In this document: positions 6,001 to 12,470 of the stretch, piece after piece | Numbering within the stretch: the stretch's first letter is position 1 | Layout: the number at the start of each line of letters is the position of its first letter | Assembly (NCBI GenBank): GCA_905198865.1 | Contig: CAJKEB010000049.1 | Coordinates: forward strand, 1 to 13,258 | Direction: 5' to 3' | Length of the DNA: 13,258 nt | Source of the DNA: an uncultured Eubacteriales bacterium | GTDB taxonomy: Bacteria > Bacillota > Clostridia > Monoglobales > Monoglobaceae | Translations under genes and position numbers: made by a program | Notes under the pieces: generated by a model | Seen by the model: only the letters and a program-made list of their open reading frames with translations | Database searches by the model: none | Told to the model about the DNA's origin: nothing

Positions 6001-8676
6001 ACCTTTGTACTTCTCTTCCAGTTCATCTATTTTGTCAACATATTCGCCTTTACTTATGCTTTTATTATCTATTTGATTATTAAGAGACGAATATTCAGTA
6101 TTTAAATCGGTAAGACCTTTTTTGAGGTTATATAACGCAGCGTTATTCTTATATATTGCCTCATTCTGCTTTTCATAGGTCTTGATGCTTTCTTGCAATC
6201 CTCCTACATTATAGCCGCCCTCATTAACTTTAAAATTAAGCTCGGACATTTTAGCTTCTTTTTCGGCTGCGGTCATTTGCTGAATAATTGCCGCCGTATT
6301 GTTAGTTACTTCATTGCCTGACTCAAGAGCAGCAACGTAATCACCGTAATTATCAATGAACCATTGCACGTACTCTTTTCTCTGCTCGATAGCCTGATTA
6401 TATGCAGAATTACCTTCGGGAGTTCCATCACTGCCTTTTGAAATTGTATCATTAACTTCTCTGAGTTTCTCTGCGTACTCATTTGCTGTGTTTGCAGCTG
6501 AAATTGTTGCTGCCGCCGTCTTAGCAAATTCACCCGCACCATCTCCGATATGCAAAAATTCTTGTTCAGCTTTTTTGAGATGTGCCGCCCAAAGCTCCAT
6601 ACCGACATACATACTCGCGGGTACGGCGAGCCAGCCCAAAGCTGTTGCAAAAGCCGGAGCAACTGCAGTAAATGTTGAACTCGCTGCACTCAATGCTCCG
6701 ACGCCTTCAGTTGCTGCATTTATTGTTGCGGATATAGTTCTCAGCTTTCCGATAGCCTCAATAATCGAACCTATACTTTTGGTGGCTCCTGCAATAGCCT
6801 TTGAACCTGCACCGAGAACTATAATGCTTTCGCCAAGATTAATGAGTCTCTGTTTGCCCTCGTCGCTCATGTCAGCGATACCCTGAGCAAACTCCTTAAC
6901 AGATGTTGAACCCTTTACTATCATTGGCAAGAATGTTTCACCGATACTGCGTGCTGCTTCAGTAAGATTATTTTTCATAATCTGTATCTGTCCGGCTGTG
7001 GTTTCGGCTTTTGCGTCTGCTTCTTTTTGCAAAGCGATATTTTCGCTCCATGCAGTGTTTGCGCGCTGCAGCGCCTCTGTAACTAATTGTATACCCTTTT
7101 CGCTCGCAAGTCTTTGCAGTGCCTGTATATCACGAATATTGTTAAATCCGAGTTCGGCAAGCGTCTGCACCTGGTCTTCGCTCTTAGACAATCCGACAAG
7201 GAACTCCTGAAACGCTCCGCTTGCGTCCGTTTTCCATTGGTCGGCAAACTCAGTTGAACTCTTGCCCGATACTTTGGCAAATGTCTGCAATTCTTCACCG
7301 CCTGAGCTTACTGCGCTCTGTATATCCATCCATATACGCGAGACAGCCGAGCCTCCCGCTTCGGCTTCTATACCCATGCTTGACAAAGCGGTTGAATAAC
7401 CCAAAATATCCTGCGCCGAAATTCCTACGACATTACCGGTTGCGCCCATTCTAAGTCCGAGAATCGCAATCTCAGATTCGGTTGTAGCAAAATTATTACC
7501 TAAATCAACAATCGCACTGCCCAGGTTTTTAACCTGATCCTGCGAAGTGTTGGTGACATTCATGAAGCGGGCAAGCGTTGCCGCGCCCTCTGCTCCGTAT
7601 AGGTTTGTTGCGGTTCCCATCTGTGCCATTGTTTCGGTAAATTCAAGAATGTTAGGCGTCTCTATGCCAAGCTGACCGCCGGCAGCAGCAAGCTCCGTAA
7701 GCTGTGCTGTTGTCTGCGGTATAGCGTTTCTGCCGTTTATTCCGGTGGTTGTCAGGTCAATTATTCCCTGTTTGACCTTCTCAAGCTGCTGCGGAGTACC
7801 CTCAACGGTTTTCTTTACGTTCGCAAAATTATCCTCAAAGTCAACAGCAAATTTCGCAGAAGCGACACCGCCGGCAGCCAAAGCCGCCGAAGCGATTTGA
7901 ATCGGCTTTGTTACAGTGTCAACGCCGCTGCCAATCTCTTTCAGGTTTTTACCGGTTGCTTGCATGTCCAATAAACGCTGCTGCTTTTCTACTGCTGCAA
8001 GACCGCTTTCATATTCCTTGTACGCGGACTGTGCTTGTTTGAGTGCCTCGCTTGTACTTTGATAGCTTTTGTTTGCATTATCAACGGCGGCCTTTGCGTT
8101 ATTGTAATCGTTTATATTAGACTGCATTATACGACCTTGAGCAGCCAATGAATTCTGTACGCTTCTTTGCTGTCTTTCGAGTCCGCCTATTTCTTTTGTG
8201 GCTTGATTGATGTACTTAACATTATCCTTATATTCGGAACTGTTTTTATCTATCAGCGCGTTAATCTTTTGGTATTCACCGATCTCATGTTCCTTTGCTT
8301 GGATAGAAACCCCAAGAGCTTTCTCCTGTTGTTTCAGAACCGAACAATTCTCAAAAACACTTTTTTTATTCTTTTCGTATGTCGCAGTCGCTTTTGACAA
8401 AGCTCGTTCACTGTCGCTCACAACCGTCTTAGCTTTTGACAGCTTATTCTCGTATTGCTTAACAGTCTCACCGACCGCATACATCTGCCTCTGATATGTA
8501 CTTAAAACGCTCGCGCCTTTTTTGGTACCACTGATAAAACTGTCGGACGCGGACGATGCTCCTTTAAAGCCGCCCTGCATTCCGGCAAGCTGTCCCTGCA
8601 CACCTGATATAGTCGCCGCAAGCTGCGACGCATCACCCGTAAATCGTACTGTTAAATCTCCCAAGCTACCGCTCAT
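3097..8676 (-). CDS. Phage tail tape measure protein (1859 aa)
   Basis: This is the longest gene, in the expected place between the tail chaperone and Dit. Tape measure proteins set tail length and leave the tail during DNA ejection. Residues about 60-235 are coiled coil rich in K/E/Q/A. Residues about 265-600 look like the TP901-type tape measure core, with the typical run FAVDFEDNFANVKKTVEG and later SIGETFLPM. A hydrophobic stretch (ALGWLAVPASMYVGMELWAA) lies near residues 675-700. Residues about 1090-1340 are beta-rich and Gly/Thr-rich. Residues about 1345-1859 are highly charged helix with Trp/Tyr-spaced segments such as GWISQEEYYSKLAVYRDE and GLITWEDYFDTRSEYTEQ. No lytic transglycosylase or peptidase motif was recognised. 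The ATG start has AGGTG upstream. Confidence 0.93.
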   Translation of the reverse strand: MSGSLGDLTVRFTGDASQLAATISGVQGQLAGMQGGFKGASSASDSFISGTKKGASVLSTYQRQMYAVGETVKQYENKLSKAKTVVSDSERALSKATATYEKNKKSVFENCSVLKQQEKALGVSIQAKEHEIGEYQKINALIDKNSSEYKDNVKYINQATKEIGGLERQQRSVQNSLAAQGRIMQSNINDYNNAKAAVDNANKSYQSTSEALKQAQSAYKEYESGLAAVEKQQRLLDMQATGKNLKEIGSGVDTVTKPIQIASAALAAGGVASAKFAVDFEDNFANVKKTVEGTPQQLEKVKQGIIDLTTTGINGRNAIPQTTAQLTELAAAGGQLGIETPNILEFTETMAQMGTATNLYGAEGAATLARFMNVTNTSQDQVKNLGSAIVDLGNNFATTESEIAILGLRMGATGNVVGISAQDILGYSTALSSMGIEAEAGGSAVSRIWMDIQSAVSSGGEELQTFAKVSGKSSTEFADQWKTDASGAFQEFLVGLSKSEDQVQTLAELGFNNIRDIQALQRLASEKGIQLVTEALQRANTAWSENIALQKEADAKAETTAGQIQIMKNNLTEAARSIGETFLPMIVKGSTSVKEFAQGIADMSDEGKQRLINLGESIIVLGAGSKAIAGATKSIGSIIEAIGKLRTISATINAATEGVGALSAASSTFTAVAPAFATALGWLAVPASMYVGMELWAAHLKKAEQEFLHIGDGAGEFAKTAAATISAANTANEYAEKLREVNDTISKGSDGTPEGNSAYNQAIEQRKEYVQWFIDNYGDYVAALESGNEVTNNTAAIIQQMTAAEKEAKMSELNFKVNEGGYNVGGLQESIKTYEKQNEAIYKNNAALYNLKKGLTDLNTEYSSLNNQIDNKSISKGEYVDKIDELEEKYKGVAEAYHELTGDDFNWANADMVEDALAAIDNRLSENSEKVEENKKNIEAAKASVNEYQEAARVASDVMLAELPAAIENGNGKTQEYIAKIGEYGKAVGFSFNEMGGYANQAALKLNGFNSVTEAVADKNGGLNASVRDCVNTMQQWGYSASQAAVQGALLQNGFSDIISAAKTEGGLDTIIQQANQLAHSMGLVPENKTIKISAEGDISLIDDTTQNIEEINGKNVTVGVQVNGKDEIVAVTELVKNFGMETAVAILMAQDNASIIVDGVSYKIQGIDKTTGKARVEAEDGATLVLDLVTGKLYNLDGTEVTSSLKANDEATPVAEDVTDAIHDIPTSHNTYITASDNASGTANRVAAAIRGIPSSKTITINTVVSGGLPSPNALANGITAKGTSDAKAGFGIINDEKGVADPTELLIRDGVGYTFEGRDVPIMFKKHDVLLTASQTKDALASLPHYASGKNNEAWETAKSDREHIRKTTYSIIPAWEELEWLDEMKQKFASDAEVIKEIEEEIVTYTKQVWQDSLDTMQYSLDMGWISQEEYYSKLAVYRDENFAPDTEEYRDATLELHKHSVQLIEDANEASKAYIDLHGSLNDWNEMGTGMGEVWQTINRRNVQAANDGLITWEDYFDTRSEYTEQFLDNYIAYSDAWIDREKEYNNISADDAIAAIDRQRAEVRDYFAELGELTDEEYAYKVKVELELEQNRYDEVRNQLGSWEDDWQWQEKRAEVYGWENIGEDKLDFYQRVADKYTAWSENPELDPTKQQYARRQADEAQMELYKATEDYYDDILSEAKDRMDEVEKLLDDKLSALEESWEVEDRAEDKSETLADIEKYKNAVTIEGKEKYQEALDKLKEIEREEEKYQLELENNAIMEQMQSDYEALEAEKEKILQQTRDANAKIATLVEPLKASITDKTQALIDTIKEEIGKIKPSVTVTQTNNINVADKTDAILYSNNVFNKFVEAVGG

Positions 8677-8704
8677 TTAATCACCTGCTTATTTCTCTGA
8701 TGTT

Positions 8705-8746
8705 CACATAGAAAAAGACACCCCAATGGATGCCTTTTTCTATGTG
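8705..8746 (-). terminator. Long hairpin between tail chaperone and tape measure genes, terminator-like
   Basis: On the minus strand a 19-bp stem with an AUUG loop forms from 8746-8728 and 8723-8705. It contains AAAAAGGCAUCC, the loop, and GGGUGUCUUUUU. Two pairs (8718/8733 and 8721/8730) are G:U in minus RNA but mismatches in plus RNA. The GC-rich upper stem followed by UUUUU is typical of an intrinsic terminator, with the A/U runs extending the stem. It lies inside the operon, 28 nt before the tape measure ATG. It may therefore attenuate transcription, giving fewer tape measure copies, or protect the upstream mRNA 3' end. Confidence 0.65.
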
Positions 8747-8764
8747 CAGCCGTGAAGCTGCACA
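8743..8764 (-). repeat. Second hairpin abutting the terminator-like hairpin
   Basis: TGTGCAGC (8743-8750) and GCTGCACA (8757-8764) are a perfect 8-bp inverted repeat around a 6-nt centre, five bases after the GT stop codon. Its last four bases (8743-8746) are also the start of the 8705-8746 stem, so the two stems compete for four pairs. Confidence 0.6.
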
Positions 8765-8768
8765 AATA

Positions 8769-9256
8769 TTAATAGCCGTAAAACCATTTGAGTTCATCCG
8801 GCACGTTATCCATGCCCGGTTTGCTGCTTTTGCTCTCTGAGCTCAGTATATCAATTAACATAACCGGACTTTGCCGAGCTAAATCGTCGGGCAGTATTCC
8901 TTTGACCTCGTACAGAATTCTATACAAATCCCGCAGGTCAAAATCTTCATTTCCACCCGACGTTACTCGTTTTTTAATCTTTCGTTAATCTCTTTGACGT
9001 TATTTACATATATATCAAAGACCTTGTCACACAACACAGCCTTATCTGCTATCGGCAAGGTTTCAATATACTCTGCTGTTGCCGCCGTTCCTTCAAACAT
9101 ACGGACTAACGCGTTATAGCAAAGTGTTGCAGCCCCTGCATAACCCTGACAGTGCAGGTTGTTTATAAGCCGATACGTTTCAAAATCAAACGGCTTTGAC
9201 TGAACCTCTTTATCGTTTATCTTAATTGTTATGATGTTCTGTGCTGTTTTTGCCAT
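8769..9256 (-). CDS. Tail assembly chaperone GT fusion made by -1 ribosomal frameshift (about 162 aa)
   Basis: The 0-frame G product is read to the slippery heptamer at 8975-8969. A -1 shift there avoids the G stop (8965-8963) and opens a second frame that runs uninterrupted to TAA at 8771-8769. This adds 66 residues beginning RVTSGGNEDFDLRDLYRILY and ending DELKWFYGY. In lambda and many siphoviruses, G and GT bind the tape measure and recruit the major tail protein. The position just before the tape measure gene, the slippery site, the immediate 0-frame stop and the T-like length all agree. No standalone start precedes the T part, which supports expression by frameshift only. The frameshift is predicted, not shown. 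Confidence 0.85.
8963..9256 (-). CDS. Tail assembly chaperone G (97 aa)
   Basis: This small acidic-to-neutral helical protein, with ITIKINDKEVQSKPFDFETYRLINN near its N-terminus, lies between the major tail protein and tape measure genes, the standard place of gpG-type chaperones. It is thought to coat and hold the tape measure soluble before tube assembly and is not part of the virion. The ATG has AAGGAG eight to nine bases upstream, placed in the last codons of the major tail gene, with a 4-nt gap between the genes. The C-terminal codons TTA AAA AAC form the slippery site, so most ribosomes stop at TAA and a minority continue as GT. Confidence 0.85.
   Translation of the reverse strand: MAKTAQNIITIKINDKEVQSKPFDFETYRLINNLHCQGYAGAATLCYNALVRMFEGTAATAEYIETLPIADKAVLCDKVFDIYVNNVKEINERLKNE
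8969..8975 (-). promoter_or_regulatory. -1 frameshift slippery heptamer A-AAA-AAC
   Basis: On the minus strand the bases read A AAA AAC in the zero frame (codons AAA AAC of Lys-Asn), followed by GAG TAA. This is a classic X-XXY-YYZ slippery site. After a one-base slip the next codon is CGA (8969-8967), leading into the 66-codon T frame. A weak CGGGT/ACCTG pairing downstream could be part of a stimulator, but no strong pseudoknot was identified. Confidence 0.85.
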
Positions 9257-9260
9257 TATA

Positions 9261-9890
9261 TTATTCTCCTTCTGATGACGGATACCAGTTCAGGTCTGTA
9301 AACCACTTTTCGCGGATTTGCTCAACAGTCATGCCTTCAACCGCATCACTATCAAGGACGTAGTAGCCCTTTTCATCACACTCTCTGAGCGTTGCTGTAT
9401 ATGTTGCCTTTGCTGTCTGCTTTTCTGACGCACCTTCGCTCGGCTTTGTCTTGCCGCCCACATTGGACGCAAACCCATACTTACCCTTGTAGTATCTGAT
9501 AAACCTTGCAGCCCCGTTAGGCTTCATAACCTCCCAAGCTACGCCGAAGTTCGGGGCTTCAATTATGCCTTTATACTCAATACCGCCGTCAACTGTATCT
9601 AAGCCGCGCATCAATGCATCGATTTCGGGCGGAATATCCGCGTTAGTGATTTCGTGCCCCAGCTTTTCAATATATGACTCTGTGTAATATGCCTTATTAT
9701 CTGCGTCAAATGTGTCTGTCGATCCGTTGTCTGTCGGTGCAATTTCAACCGTGCCCGGAAACGGGATTGCCGTATCGTATGTAGCCTTACCTGTAACTGC
9801 GTCGTCTGTAAGCATCTTAAAAATAGTATAGTTACTTATGCCCAAAGTAGGCATAGGATCATGCTTTAAAATTGTGTTTGTTTTTGCCAT
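9261..9890 (-). CDS. Major tail protein (209 aa)
   Basis: It forms the hexamer rings of the tail tube. Size, acidic character and features such as GTVEIAPTDNGSTDTFDADNKAYY, EITNADIPPEID and IRYYKGKYG match the phi13/TP901-1-like siphovirus tube proteins. Position is standard, followed directly by G/GT and the tape measure. The ATG has GGAGG nine bases upstream. The 44 bases before the gene are AT-rich with no clear promoter. A high translation rate is expected from the strong ribosome site. The sequence stops at about the length of a bare tube domain, so an extra C-terminal Ig-like decoration domain is absent. Confidence 0.85.
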   Translation of the reverse strand: MAKTNTILKHDPMPTLGISNYTIFKMLTDDAVTGKATYDTAIPFPGTVEIAPTDNGSTDTFDADNKAYYTESYIEKLGHEITNADIPPEIDALMRGLDTVDGGIEYKGIIEAPNFGVAWEVMKPNGAARFIRYYKGKYGFASNVGGKTKPSEGASEKQTAKATYTATLRECDEKGYYVLDSDAVEGMTVEQIREKWFTDLNWYPSSEGE

Positions 9891-9934
9891 AATAAATTAC
9901 CTCCAAATATAAAAATTTTAATAAAATGCTCGTT

Positions 9935-10366
9935 TTATGCGAGCGCGTTTCTTACTTCAGCTGTTAATGCTTCTACAGCTTCATCTTTTCCGGCTTCAAA
10001 TCCCGGCTCCATGTACGGCTGCGGCTTTTGCCCCCTTGTGGTGTGCCAGCTGCCCTGCGCGTCCTGATAGCGCCAGGGTGTTTGCCGTCCCCCGGCGTAA
10101 ATTCCGGTACCCATTTCGACATAAATACCGTAATCCGCAGTAGGACCCACCTCAGACGTATACTGCCCGCCGCCTCCGCTTGTCTGCTCGACTATGCTGT
10201 TGCGCAGCTCGCCCGTAGCTACAGGACATTCAGCTTTACATTCCGACTGAATAATCTTACCGCCCTTTTGGACGCCTCTCTGGACTGCGCCGTCAACCTT
10301 TGCGGCCATTGCTCCGAGATTGCCGAGTATATCGCCTAATCCGTCAATTTCGATATTAATTCCCAT
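9935..10366 (-). CDS. HK97 gp10-like neck / head-tail joining protein (143 aa)
   Basis: The signature of the HK97 gp10 family is clear: an early helix, GKIIQSECKAECPVATGELRNSI, then DYGIYVEMGTGIY and the Q-P-Q-P-YMEPGFEAG end. It belongs to the set of small proteins made next to the connector and tail terminator genes and is involved in completing the head-tail junction. The ATG begins one base after the stop of the preceding gene, with GAGGTG ten bases upstream, inside that gene's last codons. The gene order here places it after the terminator-like protein, whereas in SPP1-like modules the gp10-like gene usually comes first. Confidence 0.88.
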   Translation of the reverse strand: MGINIEIDGLGDILGNLGAMAAKVDGAVQRGVQKGGKIIQSECKAECPVATGELRNSIVEQTSGGGGQYTSEVGPTADYGIYVEMGTGIYAGGRQTPWRYQDAQGSWHTTRGQKPQPYMEPGFEAGKDEAVEALTAEVRNALA

Positions 10367-10367
10367 A

Positions 10368-10712
10368 TCAGAAATACACCTCTTTCTTGTATCTCTGACT
10401 ACAGTGATAAAGCTCTATAGGGCTGCCTCTCGGCACATCATAGTCAAAGGTGCGTGTCCAGCCGTCAGCTTGCATTATCTCGTTGACCTTTACGCCTATA
10501 TTCGAGACCTGAACAGGTGAATTGCTCCATATATCAACCGCAAACTTGCTTACCTGGGAATCTTCTTTATTGTCCGAGTGAAATCCCTCGTCAGTAGTAA
10601 CTTTGCGAAACGTGACAAGCGGAACCGGGTCAGTATCAAATCGTGTACCCTGCTGCACCTTAACCCCTGTCTTTTCAAGCAGCTTTTTAACATGCGGGTT
10701 CATGTCAATCAA
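10368..10712 (-). CDS. Tail completion / tail terminator-like protein (114 aa with TTG start)
   Basis: The middle of the protein, DPVPLVTFRKVTTDEGFHSDN, then SQVSKFAVDIWSNSP and later a helix ending IMQADGW, has the look of SPP1 gp17/DUF3168-type tail terminators that cap the tail tube and bind the neck. The longest open frame starts with TTG at 10742, but the strong GGAGGT (10726-10721) lies within it. The real start is therefore probably TTG 10712 (8-nt spacing) or ATG 10703 (17-nt spacing). The Arg-rich segment before 10712 is then untranslated. Assignment rests on pattern and position, and a more general neck protein is possible. Confidence 0.65.
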   Translation of the reverse strand: MIDMNPHVKKLLEKTGVKVQQGTRFDTDPVPLVTFRKVTTDEGFHSDNKEDSQVSKFAVDIWSNSPVQVSNIGVKVNEIMQADGWTRTFDYDVPRGSPIELYHCSQRYKKEVYF

Positions 10713-10750
10713 TTGCGGCCACCTCCTTCTCCTGTTTCTCAAAATCTACG

Positions 10751-11101
10751 TTAGTAAAAACCGCCTCCGTATATATCGCTCAACTCGTTTGTGCCGTTTT
10801 CGTTGTCGGTATTATCGCCCTGAACCGCCTGCGGAATCATACTGAGCAGCGCAACTGTATAATCCTTCCAGTGTTCTTTATATTTCACAATATAAATCGG
10901 TTTTTGCCCTCTGTCAGCAATCTTTACGCCTTCAACGATGTTCTTGTTGGGTTCGGTATAAATCCGCATTACGCAGTCGATTTCAAGTCCGTATTCCTGC
11001 TGTGCAAGTCCGCCTGAATATGGCTGCATATCACACATGGCTTCAATTACTGAATCACCGGCATAAATATCAATCGGTGTTTCCTGGTCTATCAAAGTCA
11101 C
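10751..11101 (-). CDS. Head closure / head-tail adaptor protein candidate (116 aa with GTG start)
   Basis: This gene lies between the connector and the tail terminator-like gene, the slot of SPP1 gp16-type head-closure (stopper) proteins. The beta-rich sequence, TLIDQETPIDIYAG followed by DCVMRIYTEP and PIYIVKYKEHWKDYTVALL, suits that small barrel fold, but I recognise it mainly by position. The open frame can extend to TTG 11137 without a ribosome site. GTG 11101 has AAGGGG ten bases upstream and is preferred. It overlaps the connector gene by 32 nt. The C-terminus (DIYGGGFY) is Gly-rich. Confidence 0.6.
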   Translation of the reverse strand: MTLIDQETPIDIYAGDSVIEAMCDMQPYSGGLAQQEYGLEIDCVMRIYTEPNKNIVEGVKIADRGQKPIYIVKYKEHWKDYTVALLSMIPQAVQGDNTDNENGTNELSDIYGGGFY

Positions 11102-11456
11102 TGGGAACACGCCCCTTTCTGTTGATAAACGGCGCAAGGCGCAATTTGTAATTGTTCAGGAAATTACTGCCGAACATATCCGCAGAGCTTCCGTAGCTCT
11201 CGCTCTTGGAGCCTTGTGTCACGGATTTCAGCACCTTGTCGCCCTTTGCGTCGCCGTAATTCATCATACGGAAGCGGTCTGCCGTCATAACCGGAATAAG
11301 GCTTTCAAGTGCCTCCGGCAGTTCGCAAATACGGCAATAATTAAGGACGAGATTGATATTATCCTCAATCAGATAACTCAAAACCTCGTCCTTGCTGTCG
11401 TCCGTTACGCCGAGAAGCAGTTTAGCCTTTGCGAGTCTTTCTTCCGCTGTCTGCAT
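11070..11456 (-). CDS. Head-tail connector protein, gp6/gp15-like (128 aa)
   Basis: This is the adaptor that binds below the portal ring. An N-terminal helical pattern, EERLAKAKLLLGVTDDSKDEVLSYLIEDNINLVLNYCR, followed by LIPVMTADRFRMM, is typical of the phage gp6-like connector family, as is a length of about 100-130 residues. It lies directly after the capsid gene and a small ORF. The ATG is within the 46-residue ORF (35-nt overlap), with GGGGTG seven bases upstream, so its translation may be coupled to that ORF. Confidence 0.8.
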   Translation of the reverse strand: MQTAEERLAKAKLLLGVTDDSKDEVLSYLIEDNINLVLNYCRICELPEALESLIPVMTADRFRMMNYGDAKGDKVLKSVTQGSKSESYGSSADMFGSNFLNNYKLRLAPFINRKGRVPSDFDRPGNTD

Positions 11457-11562
11457 TGTCCTTCACCCCGCTGTTCTTAACCTCGGTATATCCCTGCTGT
11501 TTATACTTCTCCGCTTCTTTTTCGGAAACATTGCGGTAAATATTACCCTTTACTATCAGCAT
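11422..11562 (-). CDS. Small protein between capsid and connector genes (46 aa)
   Basis: This ORF is too short for usual cut-offs but has a strong ribosome site: GGAGGT at 11576-11571, eight bases before the ATG and directly after the capsid stop. It begins MLIVKGNIYRNVSEKEAEKY and ends in a basic KTRKG tail. The N-terminal part looks like the short beta-turn-helix proteins often found between capsid and connector genes in Clostridia and Bacillus phages, but no function can be given. It overlaps the connector gene by 35 nt, which suggests translational coupling between capsid and neck genes. Confidence 0.7.
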   Translation of the reverse strand: MLIVKGNIYRNVSEKEAEKYKQQGYTEVKNSGVKDNADSGRKTRKG

Positions 11563-11576
11563 AGTTGTTTACCTCC

Positions 11577-12449
11577 TTAAACAGCGGTATGAACGTAAAC
11601 GCCCTTGCTTTTATTTTCATAAACAAAGCAATCGTGATACAGACGGAACTGGAACTTCCATGCGTCCTTGTCCTGGTTTTCGTCCGGTGTAAAAATCTTG
11701 GGAAGTGCAAACTTCTTCGCCTGCAATATCGCTTTGCGGTCAAGCAGCATGAAATTGATTGATTTTGAGCCCACTCCGGCGGTAAATCCCCAGTTCTCCT
11801 GACCGGAATTCAGGGTTATGGAAGTATTGAAACGCGCCTTAGGCACATACTTAATCGGAATACCGTTGTAATCCCTCAGTACTGTGCTCACCGACGCATC
11901 GCTCGACCACATACGGTTTAATGCGCGGTTAAGCACAGGCTTAAGGTCGCTGTTTACGCAAAGAATCCTGCTTTCTGCGTTTACTTCGTTTTCGTCAAGA
12001 ACTCTCACTGCCTCATCAAGGGCGGCGATAATTGTATCGCTTGTGAGAGCGCCGCTTTCAGTTGTTGCACCTGTCTCTCCTGCATACTTCGCGAAACGAT
12101 ATGCGTCAATTTCCGGGATAACATGCTCGCGCATAAACTCGCCGACTACCTGTCCGAATACAAGACCGAGCGTCTCCTCGTTATCCATTCTGTCTACCGA
12201 AAGCTCCTTACCTCTTTCGATTTCCAGCTTCATGGTCTCCCATGCAGCGGTTACATCGCCTTTGGGATAGCCGTCTTTTCTGGAATAATCACCCATACCG
12301 GTGGTTGATACCTTCAATACCTTAACCTCGTTAACACCCGTAAAGTCTGTCTTTACAGCTGCGTCAAGCCCTTCTGTTACTGCCGCCGCCTTATAGACCT
12401 CGTCTATAATCGGCAAAAACTTCTTTGCATACTCAATCGAGTTTGCCAT
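11577..12449 (-). CDS. Major capsid protein (290 aa)
   Basis: It builds the icosahedral shell. It follows the scaffold gene directly, is about the normal size, and has capsid-like segments: ERGKELSVDRMDNEETLG (spine helix region), EIDAYRFAKYA, DTIIAALDEAVRVLDENEV, the P-loop-like RILCVNSDLKPVLNRAL and the terminal beta strand FRLYHDCFVYENKSKGVYVHTA. An HK97 fold is expected for this module. The open frame extends to GTG 12458, but AAGGAG (12463-12458) lies over that codon. ATG 12449, eight bases after it, is the true start. It needs a separate scaffold protein because no N-terminal delta domain is evident. Confidence 0.85.
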   Translation of the reverse strand: MANSIEYAKKFLPIIDEVYKAAAVTEGLDAAVKTDFTGVNEVKVLKVSTTGMGDYSRKDGYPKGDVTAAWETMKLEIERGKELSVDRMDNEETLGLVFGQVVGEFMREHVIPEIDAYRFAKYAGETGATTESGALTSDTIIAALDEAVRVLDENEVNAESRILCVNSDLKPVLNRALNRMWSSDASVSTVLRDYNGIPIKYVPKARFNTSITLNSGQENWGFTAGVGSKSINFMLLDRKAILQAKKFALPKIFTPDENQDKDAWKFQFRLYHDCFVYENKSKGVYVHTAV

Positions 12450-12470
12450 AATAATCACTCCTTATCATTA

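Noticed and set aside
3161..8494. Many plus-strand open frames of 60-200 codons opposite the tape measure gene
   Set aside because: They are antisense shadows with Ser/Phe/Cys-rich translations, no consistent ribosome sites and no family features.
3097..8676. Cell-wall hydrolase domain within the tape measure protein
   Set aside because: No lytic transglycosylase, CHAP or M23 motif could be recognised in the translation.
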